DNA from: Diadema setosum
Taxonomy: Eukaryota; Echinodermata; Echinoidea; Diadematoida; Diadematidae
Length of the DNA stretch: 64,000 bases
NCBI RefSeq assembly: GCF_964275005.1
Contig: NC_092688.1
Coordinates: forward strand, 25,658,934-25,722,933
Direction of reading: 5' to 3'
Part shown: positions 56,401-64,000 of the stretch, one piece after another
How the letters are laid out: each line of letters opens with the position of its first letter
How positions within the stretch are numbered: the first letter of the stretch is position 1
Notes under the pieces: model-generated
Database searches by the model: none
Told to the model about the DNA's origin: nothing
The model's input: only the letters and a program-made list of their open reading frames with translations
Made by a program: the position numbers and the translations under genes

Positions 56401-57986
56401 TCTGAATCTGTATTTGTATATTTTTATGTATTCATCTCTACAAATGGGATCACATCTGTCTCAAGCCTTGGCTTTCTTTGTGCACTCCCCGGCACATTTT
56501 ACACTGTATATATTTCTGTTTTTATGATTATTAATGAAGCGAATTGAATTTGATTGAATTGAAACATATTTTTCTTACAACATATTCACTTGTTAGTCCC
56601 TTTGGCCGACGCAGCGATCAGAAAGACCAGCACACACACACGCACACACACACACACTTTAATTACACGTACAAGGAAAATGTTTGACTCAATCTTGTCT
56701 TTCTAAGCTATGTATAGAATCACTAAGAAATATGAATAACATAATTGTGCATATATATTTATAATTATATAACAGTCCCTGTAGTTTCTTTAATCTTAAT
56801 GTACGATGCCATCAGCGAAGATAATGAAAAATTAGGGATAAACAATTGATCAGTGAACACTTGTAAACTAGCAATATTATAGGACTCGTGTATTATCTGC
56901 CCAGAGTTTGGAATAACTTGTTATTTCAATCAAAAGCAACTACGTGCAACAAAATACATTTTATGCCATCATTAAGCACAAATTTGTTGTTGGTCGTTAA
57001 AGAAGTAGCAAATACAGTAGACACCGAAAAAAAAAATGAAGATCATTTTTAATAAGTTACAAACATTTCGAATGTGGACACTGCAGATTTTAACTATCAA
57101 GACCAACCTAGCACCGACTATGACTGGTGCTTTCCGTCATTCATTCTCTGTCAGTCTGTCAAAAAAAAAAAAAAAAAAAAAAACTTCTGATACTCACGGT
57201 TAAATGAATAAAATTGGTCGGATTCAAGCTGTGTGCTGAGAGGGCATGTCCAATTGTGGGAAAAGCTTTCGCCAGAAAGGGCGGTTGTATACACTTCCGA
57301 CCGGGAACATATGCATTCCTCTTGATACATGACAGGAACGATATTATTCACCGGGTGGTTCAGACAGGTAGATATACACTCTTCGTCCGAATGAACGCTA
57401 AATCCAAAGTTAGAAACGGCCCGAAATGCTCGATCGTTATCCTTGAAGCATCCGAGAAAGCCAGGTTCTACGCAGTTACAGAATATGATGATGAAAACCT
57501 CCTAGTGTGGCTCATTATCATACTAATCATTTTCTATTCAGGTGATAATGGCTTTAGATGATTAAGATAGAGATAGAAACATAAATAGTCAATGGACATG
57601 AAGAACTTAATCAATTAAAGGAACGGGAACTCATAAGGGATTTCGTAACTGCTGACACAATTCTAAGATTTTTGTTTTCTCACAATTTAAAAAATTACAT
57701 CAAAATTGCAAGTAACGTCAAATCCTTGAAGGAACCTCAAAATATGAGTACGTATGTGTAAATGTGTAAAGGCCTACATGATAACATGATAAATTGTGAA
57801 GTATCACAATATTATTTGCTGGGGGCCTTCGGACATGGTGGTTCGAGGGTCAATGGTACTTACGACCCCCCCCCCCCCCAAGTAATCTGCGGACGTTATC
57901 CTTTGGAAAGTCATGAATTTTGTTGTGATTTTTTTTTTCGATGGTTTTTTTTTCCTTTTCCTGAGACGGGCCAAAAATGTGTTATG

Positions 57987-58031
<45 letters not shown>

Positions 58032-61000
58032 CCCAACAAACATAAAACGTTGGTTTAAAGTCCTCTCCGTCTTCGTCTTTGATAATAACCGTTCAAAAAT
58101 GCTTTTTATTAGGTCCGCTAAGTCTGCGTCATTTTTAAACGTCCATAAAAGGTATTTATTTAGTCTTCTACTGGTTTCTATAATATCATGGACATTCATA
58201 CCAAATGCATAATTATGAATATTCCAGTGAGGAAAATATAAAATGTGAAAACTAGTGGGAGTGTATAAAAGACATTGAAATCTAAAGTATTTCTGCTGGG
58301 TGCAAACTTTTTAACCGTCTTGAGAATTGTACTTACGTTATTGCTCAGTTTTTTTACGCTTTCTGTGTTATGAAGAGGTATTTTCATATCTTAATAGGTC
58401 TAATTAAGGTTTGTGTGATTTAATTTTAGTAACCATGTCTTCACTCATTAAAACATTTTGCTGGTACATAAAAGAATGTGATAAAGATACATCAGCTAGG
58501 AATAGGATGTAATAGGTATGGTGGTAGGAACAGGTTAAAACAGGATTGATTATTACATGATAAATTTTAGGGTACACTTATCTGAGATTGTGCCTATATA
58601 ATCTCATAAGTAAGATGGTCACTACAACCTTTTTTTTTTCTTTTTTTTTTACCCAGATGGGCCCTTAGTGGAAACGTCAGCTGGGCTTCTTCAAAGGTTT
58701 GTAAAAGTTCTTACAAGGTTCTTACTAGTTTTTTCTAACCGTTTTTACAAAGTTTTCTAAGCGTTCTTAAAAGATTTTTTTTGAGCGTTCTCAAAACGTC
58801 TAAAGGTTTACTGCAGGTCCTTCGTCTGGAAAAAGAAAATTAATGAAAGGTTTTTATTGGTTTCTATAACGTTTAAAAACGTCTAATAAAACGTTTCATA
58901 AATGTCCAGAAAACATTATTCTTTTTCTTTTGCGAATCGTCCAAAGAACAAACTTTGAACGTTCTAAGAACGCTCAAAAAACGTCCGGTTGTTAGCGTGG
59001 TACACATATTCAGGGATCCTGTATACGGTGTGTCTCACCTCGGCATGTGAGTCTAACAAATGTGTTTGAAGAACATTCGGTGGTTGTCGATAAGCATTCA
59101 TCCAAACGAAGAGAACCTGTACATCGGTATCGAGGACAATCGAGTTATTCGATAGCAGTTTAAAGCTCACGATTTATTCAAATTAATGAAATTCTTGCGT
59201 CGAGTTGCTTTTATTACGACTGATTGACAAATTGCCTTACGTCGACGTAAATAAGCACTCAATAAGCAATCATTCATTCCGTAGTTCGATAAACTTCGAT
59301 GTATGGGACGATCTGTCAATCAGTTTCAAGAACTCACAATATTAGTAACAGTCATCTCTTGTCAGCACGAAATGACTCATTTAATGACAAATCTTAATGA
59401 TGTTAACAGTGATAACAGAAAAATACGGGAATTTTAAAAGAAAACAAGTCAATAATGAAAATAAATTGCACTATTCAACAAAAATATTGACTCATGAATT
59501 TACCATGTGTTTTTAATCGAAATAATCTTTTGATTATTCAGTGAGGTATTGTACACTCGAATACGCATGCAGTATTAATCTCATTGCCAAATTCTGTAGT
59601 CACCGTTTGAACACGATAGACGTTCAATCCTCCTCCCTGCTGCTGTATGATTACTGGTCAAAATCTGACCAAAGAACTCCTTTGCCGCTGGAAAGCCGAT
59701 CTCTTTGCAGACCAGTTTTGCAGTTGCGTTGGTAAATCCATCAAAGCAGACATAGCTGTCTGATCCGGTGACTAGTAGGCCGTCCAGGTGAGAGGGTCCG
59801 TCAATCAGCTTTACCGACGGTATTCCTTGCAAAATAATGAACAGTGGTTTTATGGTCTATTGCTTGTGATTATGTGTATAGCATTTGATGGAGTGTTCAA
59901 CTCAATCATGGTATGAGTGTAAACAGATTGTACTGAACATGTTGAATGAACGCTATAGTCTTGCAGGGTATTCGAGAACGGAGAATGATGATTACGCCTA
60001 TTCCAGTTACAGAAAGTCGTTGAATGAAAGTTTTGTTTGTTTGTTTGTTTATTTTTTGTTTACCCCTACCATGCCTACTTTGCCAAATATATTATTTACA
60101 TCAATTCATCAAAAGATTCGTCCATGTCAATTTTGTCTTGGATACATAATCAAGACCGCTGAAATTTACCCCGGGGAAGCTATGTGTGTAGCCTGACAAT
60201 GCCTATTGGGAAATGAAAAAACACAACAACGAATATTATAACTGTAATAGCTGAAGAGTATACTTTACGGTACACAGAATGCCAATTTGTCTTGATAGAT
60301 TATCAACACAAAGAAAGTCTTACAGAAAACTTTTTTGTTAGGTCTCTAGGTAATGTCTATACGTAATCTGTCAACAAAGGTATAATACAGCATTACTTCA
60401 TGCACAGGATGCGTTTTGTTAGTCATACTCTATTCTAACTGCATTCACTTTACGCAAAGTGGCAAATGGATACCCGAATATAAAAATGTTCCGCTTTTAC
60501 TCGACTTGAATTTTGTAAAACTTAAGATAATCAAGAGGTGGAGTCACTACAGTCCGTTTTATTTGTCGGAATTAGGCCTAAAAGTGATGAAATCGGCCTT
60601 CCAAGAGGGTGAACTTTTGAACATTTTCACACCACACAGCTCTAGTTTACACTTTTGCGTATATTTCTGGACACAATTTACTTTTATATTACACGTTTTA
60701 TCATAAAGGCGAAATCTTACTTCAGTAATTGAATGATAAGCAATAAATCACCAGCAATATTCTAGAGTCAAAATGAATCTTAAATGGGACTGCTCAGAAA
60801 GATTCAGGTTTAAACCTCTGACACGAAAGGCATAAACATGACACCATGCATTTGAAATGCTGTTGTGCATTTAGCCAGCAACCTCCTTGGTAAAACATTG
60901 AAAACAAACGTTTTCAAAGTCGTGAACAAAGGCTGCTTATGTGTATTAACCCGTTCCATACTGAATTGTGAAATGCCCATAGACTATTATACGCAGGCAA

Positions 61001-62748
61001 CCATGTTCCCGTTCATAACGGGTTGAAATGAATTGATTAATTGATTGATGAATTGATATGATTGATCTACATGGCAAACAATCAGTGATAATCATTATTC
61101 TCTCTACAATAGTTTTCACTGAAGTAGGTACAAATAGTATTGGTGTGTAAAGTCAAAATTTGTTAAGGAAAATCTTAAGAATGAGTGTGAATTTTGTTCA
61201 CGTAGCCACCAAGGAAGGACTTAAAAAGGTAGCTAACCACGACTATGAAGGTTTCAGACCCCCTTCAAAGGACCAAGCAGTTGTGATAAGGTGTCTTGCA
61301 TGCATAATAACACTACGAACCCGATCGAAGATTTCCAACATTCTTCAAGTACTTAATGCACCTAATATACATATTCCGAATATGCATTTCAGTATTACTT
61401 GTAATAATTAAGTAGCGAAAAAAAGACAAGCCATTATTTTGTCTATCGACCTGGTTCGGTTTTGGCGCTGTTTCTCATGTTAATATGCGCCTAATTCAGC
61501 CATAACTGCAAGCTACGGGATGCCTACATTTAGAAGATTTATGCACTGAAGTAGCAATGCACCTAACTCATTGCGTATAACCTATCGAATGATATTTTCT
61601 TCGTATTGTGGAATCCCACGAGTTACTACCGAAATGGAAATGTGTTTGGATCCCTAAAGTACGTCTATATTTTTGGACTATTTCTATGTCGTAGAGGTTT
61701 TTGAGCAAGTCTTTGATGAGTGAAAGTTCAATGTCATTCGTTAAGAGACAGAATTTGCATTTTTTTTTTTATGTAAACAGATGAAACACTAAAAAAAAAA
61801 AAAGTTTTCAGGAGTTGCTTGCTAGTTTTACATTCAATTGCAGCCGATCGCACCCTGTCACAACTACGTTTTCACTTTACCCTGCTATAACCATATTTAT
61901 CACGCTTGACATTAATGGTCAGATATATAATCATACACACACACACACACAAAGGAGAAAATCATGTTCCAAGAAAAGAATAAGAGAAAAAGAACGTAAT
62001 TTGCGATAGTAGTGAAAATCACATTACATTGATATTCACATTCATATACTTACGCAGATAACACTGTAACTACTTACCTCCATAACAAGTCACGTTGATC
62101 TTGAATTTAACTGGGTAGGTATATATACTGTATCAATAGCTTCACTCGATGGGTAAGAGATAAAGTGGAGGAAGGCTGGTTTTGACCGAGAATTAGGAAA
62201 GAAGTCTTCGTGTTTGATATTTCATCGATAATGTTGAATGCCGTCACTCTGTTGTTAATGGACTCCAGAGTAGAGAAAATTCGCCGTCCAAGAGGTGCCC
62301 GTAGAACCCAACTAGTACCGTTTACAACACAGCTTCTGTCACACGATATCTCGCGTTCCAATGGCTTTCCCGAACAATTCAAAGTGAAGTCTGCGCGAGA
62401 TTAAAAAGGGATGACATACATATCTTTTGTTTTGTTAAAAAGAGAGAAAAGCACCAAGACAAATATCTATAGGAATAAGGATATTCAGCAAAAGCTTTCA
62501 CAGAAAAAATCTACCCCACTATAGTGATACTTTCATCTGTTTAGAGGTCATAAGACACACAAAAAAAATGTAGTAGACCTAGTATATCTCAGTAAAATTG
62601 GAATGCTTTTAGTAATTTTAAAATTTTGGATAAAATGTGAGGTATACATACCTGTCGTTTGTAAATCTGGCGCTGTAGAATTCACGAAAGGACAGCAAAA
62701 GATGAAGCAGGCAAACCACAACGAACCGGACTGCGTTCTTCCTTCCAT
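49692..62748 (-). CDS. Receptor R3: CUB-SRCR-WSC-Sushi single-pass protein with tyrosine-rich tail (11 exons)
   Basis: Most diverged paralogue. Exons: 62652-62748, 62078-62390, 59604-59825, 59039-59116, 57198-57467, 55994-56215, 55381-55446, 54723-54785, 52079-52199, 51097-51316, 49692-50450. Domain order as in R1: signal peptide, CUB-like, SRCR over two exons, WSC-like, Sushi, two stalk exons, transmembrane helix, tail. Splice sites are all AG/GT and phases agree except exon 2, which like R1 is 313 bases and loses frame at a (TA)n tract. Read through, the product would be about 809 residues. The tail keeps DEDGYLLT, DEHGYLVL, ALYVDM, IYHEI and TVYESI despite divergence elsewhere, which argues for selection on these tyrosines. 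Probably a surface receptor of the same family; ligand unknown. Confidence 0.77.
50807..51001. mobile_element. pogo/Tigger-type MITE
   Basis: Inverted ends TATAGTGGACTCCCGTTATA and, on the right, the inverse of TACAGTGCACTCCCGTTATA; the inner halves also match (AACGAA / TTCGTT). Ends in TA, about 195 bases, no coding capacity. CAGTG...CCCGTTATAACG ends are typical of pogo/Tigger elements. Absent from the aligned R1 and R2 introns. Confidence 0.8.
51097..51316 (-). CDS. R3 exon 10: juxtamembrane cytoplasmic segment
   Basis: 220 bases, phase 2 to 0, acceptor CATGTAG, donor GAG/GTAATT. Longer than in R1/R2 by 66 bases, adding DRVVSLHSTSIDTYSAG. Ends REN-AYENSAE, keeping a YxN context. Confidence 0.8.
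52079..52199 (-). CDS. R3 exon 9: transmembrane helix
   Basis: 121 bases, phase 1 to 2, acceptor TATCTTCCAG, donor AAAAG/GTGACT. Helix FFTYILGTLLGVVFAVIVIL and following hydrophobics, then the basic WWKHQKK. Confidence 0.87.
53299..54636. mobile_element. TIR element ending in ATACCCCCGCC with an internal tandem array
   Basis: ATACCCCCGCC at 53299-53309 and its inverse GGCGGGGGTAT at 54626-54636. Near the right end ACCGACCGACCGCCCGACC and a terminal fold-back (ATACCCCC...GGGGGTAT, 54604-54636). The interior is a tandem repeat of about 146 bp. It lies in R3 intron 8 and is absent from R1 and R2. Family not assigned; target duplication unclear. Confidence 0.6.
53555..54433. promoter_or_regulatory. 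Array of seven RFX X-box-like palindromes
   Basis: GTTACCATGGCAAC or one-mismatch versions at 53555, 53702, 53847, 53982, 54128, 54274 and 54420, spaced 135-147 bases. The motif fits the RFX-family X-box (GTNRCC, short spacer, RGYAAC). Each is followed by a block with ACAAACACAAA and preceded by (T/A)CCACA(A/G)G. Regulatory use is only inferred; it may be a repeat constituent. Confidence 0.55.
54723..54785 (-). CDS. R3 exon 8: Ser/Thr-rich stalk
   Basis: 63 bases, phase 1-1, acceptor AATGCACAG, donor TCAC/GTGAGT. Encodes HRQTTQILTSFGETTVTSLS. Confidence 0.75.
55381..55446 (-). CDS. R3 exon 7: stalk
   Basis: 66 bases, phase 1-1, acceptor TTGTTCACAG, donor AATG/GTAAGT. Encodes DEWEDGNISTKPTQSRQNTS. 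Confidence 0.78.
55994..56215 (-). CDS. R3 exon 6: Sushi (CCP) domain
   Basis: 222 bases, phase 1-1, acceptor ATTGAAAG. Four Cys: GFCSHP, LTCGKEF, MQCVG, PSCREA. The donor used by R1/R2 (GAAA/GTAA) is lost; AACG/GTGTGA 12 bases farther keeps phase 1 and is my best choice. Confidence 0.82.
57198..57467 (-). CDS. R3 exon 5: WSC-like domain
   Basis: 270 bases, phase 1-1, acceptor TGCGTAG, donor AACC/GTGAGT. Starts EPGFLGCFKDN, then ECISTCLN, ECICSRSE, SFSHNWTCPLS. Confidence 0.82.
57988..58028. repeat. (TA)n microsatellite
   Basis: TA run in R3 intron 4. A minus-strand frame beyond it (about 58050-58199, MNVHDIIETSRRLNKYLLW) has no recognised family and no copy in R1 or R2. Confidence 0.85.
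58680..58990. repeat. Degenerate repeat of GTTCTTA/AACGTTT words
   Basis: Loosely repeated GTTCTTACAAGG, AAGCGTTCTTAAAAG, AACGTTTAAAAACGTC and AACGTTCTAAGAACG over 300 bases in R3 intron 4. Probably a decayed minisatellite or TIR element; ends not defined. Confidence 0.5.
59039..59116 (-). CDS. R3 exon 4: C-terminal part of SRCR domain
   Basis: 78 bases, phase 1-1, acceptor GATGTACAG, donor CGAG/GTGAGA. Encodes SLRLDECLSTTTECSSN and FVRLTCRG. Confidence 0.86.
59174..59330. repeat. Decayed relative of the 271-bp unit, without the tRNA-like module
   Basis: TTATTCAAATTAATGAA and GACTGATTGACAAATTGCC, then GTCGACGTAAATAAGCACT match the non-tRNA part of the spacer 2 unit; 59294-59330 carries part of it again inverted (GTCAATCAGTTTCAAG). 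So the unit, or its ends, pre-date the array and once formed a small fold-back element in R3 intron 3. Confidence 0.7.
59604..59825 (-). CDS. R3 exon 3: N-terminal part of SRCR domain
   Basis: 222 bases, phase 1-1, acceptor TTTGCAAG, donor AACG/GTGACT. Encodes GIPSVKLIDGPSHLDGLL, YVCFDGF, KLVCKEIGFP and RLSCSN. Confidence 0.88.
59826..62077. other. R3 intron 2: no gene recognised
   Basis: 2.25 kb. It contains a small inverted pair AACCCGTT (60948-60955) / AACGGGTT (61017-61024) followed by ATTGATTAATTGATTG, probably a remnant element, and a (CA)n run at about 61935-61952. Nothing coding is convincing. Confidence 0.5.
62078..62390 (-). CDS. R3 exon 2: CUB-like domain, frame disturbed by a (TA)n tract
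   Basis: 313 bases between phase 1 borders, acceptor CTCGCGCAG, donor GGAG/GTAAGT. Encodes FTLNCSGKPLEREISCDRSC and WVLRAPLGRRIFSTL. At CAGTATATATACC the frame is lost with a stop shortly after, while the other frame VKFKINVTCYGG keeps the last Cys. Same length anomaly as R1. Confidence 0.76.
62652..62748 (-). CDS. R3 exon 1: start codon and signal peptide
   Basis: ATG at 62748; MEGRTQSGSLWFACFIFCCP, hydrophobic leader, then PFVNSTAPDLQTT. Donor ACAG/GTATGT is consensus and fixes phase 1 for the family. Confidence 0.8.
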
Positions 62749-64000
62749 TGCGAAAAAGCAGTAGGGAAAATCGATATCTGACTATAGTAATTCTTTGACC
62801 AGTTCCAGCTCAACACAGAATACTAATACTCAAGCTAAGGTAGTCTAATTTACTCCATAATGAAGGTATACGCTATATTTGTTGCTCTGTTATCCCTTCC
62901 CTTTGTTGTAAAATGTAGAATTTAGCAGTTGCCACTTCTGGTGATTTTGTGCCTGCTGATGACATTGAAAAAGCAGAATCAGATTTGTTCATGTGAGGCT
63001 GCGCAACTGCACACGGCCACTCCCTGCGTTTATCTTTCGCCGTTGAATTGTGATGTATCTTCGTTTTCCAAGGCTTTCAAAGAAGTGGTGTGTTACGAAA
63101 TGCAGTAACCCTTGAAAGTGTCAATCAGATGTTCTCTTGGCAACATCGTCTCTCGATAGATGATTACTTACTTTAGTTTCTACTATCTTTTGTGGTTTCG
63201 GGGCAATGTAATGGTTTATGCCTTGCAACAATGCACGTCGTTGAGATATCGACAGTCTTCATATGATTGTATGTTACTAATATCATCGTGCCGGATGTTA
63301 GTTTTGAAGATCAAGTGTATACAATATTATGATCATGATAACTTGGAAACGCCTGGGATTTTACGGTGCTAATCTAAGAAGATACCTAGTCCCGACGTCA
63401 CCTCAGGGTGGTATGAAAAAAATTATGTTGTTGCATTGTCGCCCCTATATTACGGTCGAGTTTGTTTGGCAATTTTGATAACTGCAACTGTGAACATAAT
63501 CATTTCACATTTAGAAAGCCTTACCATCTGTTAGAGCATAATATAGAATAAATTCATTTCCTTAACTTTTCACTTGACGTGACATTGCGAGTGAGAGTGA
63601 AATTGTGTTTTATACGTTGTACCCTCAAGAGTAATGGCTTACAAGTAATTCGCTTTGATAACATCAAAAAATTTGAAATGATGTTAGTGTAAAAACTATG
63701 TAATGCAACCATTAAAGCTTTAGTCAAACTAACAAGAGCGCACTACATGAACACTTGGTCGAGGAAAATTATTGACACTATTGACCGCAAAACAAAGACC
63801 TTTGTAACGATATTCTTTATCTTTTTTCGTGTAACAAATGCACTTACAAAATTAGAAATTAGTATTAAAGTTTACATTGCCGTGTGTGCGTGCGTGTGTG
63901 TTTTTTTTTTGGTTTTTTTTTTGTTGCTGTTGTTGTTGAAGAAATCTGCTTTTTAATCACATTAACCAAAAGAATCAATGTTGATAAAGTACAGTGTATA
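62749..64000. promoter_or_regulatory. 5' flank of R3
   Basis: A block at about 63005-63090 (CCACTCCCTGCG, TTTTCCAAGGCTTTCA) matches sequence 3-4 kb upstream of R1 (about 20600-20690) and R2 (about 37765-38840). This may mark an ancestral upstream regulatory region now pushed away from R1 and R2 by insertions. No further gene is seen to the window end. Confidence 0.3.

Noticed and set aside
57804-58199. 131-codon minus-strand frame
   Set aside because: It crosses a (TA)n run and a C-run, has no paralogue in R1 or R2, and no recognisable domain.

Overview
The window looks like nuclear DNA of a marine invertebrate deuterostome, most likely an echinoderm such as a sea urchin. This is inferred from short exons in long AT-rich introns, dense microsatellites and poly-G/poly-C tracts, many small non-autonomous transposons, and an SRCR-type receptor cluster (SRCR families are greatly expanded in sea urchins). 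There are no operons, rRNAs, CRISPR arrays or phage. All assignments come from reading motifs, splice signals and the three internal copies against each other; no database search was possible.

The backbone is three tandem paralogous genes, all on the minus strand: R1 (581-17121), R2 (24158-34752) and R3 (49692-62748). Each has about 10-11 exons encoding, from the N-terminus: signal peptide, CUB-like domain with 4 Cys, SRCR domain with 6 Cys split over two exons (group A style), WSC-like domain, one Sushi/CCP domain, a short Ser/Thr-rich stalk, one transmembrane helix, and a cytoplasmic tail of about 300 residues. The tail carries many conserved tyrosines, including two hemITAM-like motifs (DEDGYLLS/T and DEHGYLVL) and a YxxM motif. 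All extracellular exons are phase 1-1, so modules can be skipped or shuffled without losing frame. I read the cluster as a family of cell-surface receptors with their own tyrosine-based signalling tails, plausibly immune. Oddities: a coding (TA)n tract puts the CUB exon of R1 and R3 out of frame; R2 has lost stalk exon 8 and has a frame-breaking exon 7; R2 also has three successive versions of its transmembrane exon, two of which end in stops that would give soluble or tail-less products.

Spacer 1 (17122-24157) and spacer 2 (34753-49691) are paralogous. They hold exon-like relics, a TTAA-flanked MITE interrupted by other insertions, and simple repeats. Spacer 2 also has a TA-flanked element (37814-38806) and the most striking object here: a 7.07 kb nearly perfect inverted array (40166-47235) of 26 copies of a 271 bp unit, 13 in each direction. 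Each unit holds a 72-nt tRNA-like module with Pol III A and B boxes, and a single 12-bp direct repeat flanks the whole array. A decayed relative of the unit lies in an R3 intron (59174-59330).

Introns carry lineage-specific insertions. Several can be proved against an empty site in a paralogue, for example the TTAA MITE at 26561-26942 and the TA-flanked element at 3734-4812. R3 intron 8 carries an element with seven regularly spaced copies of a palindromic RFX X-box-like motif.
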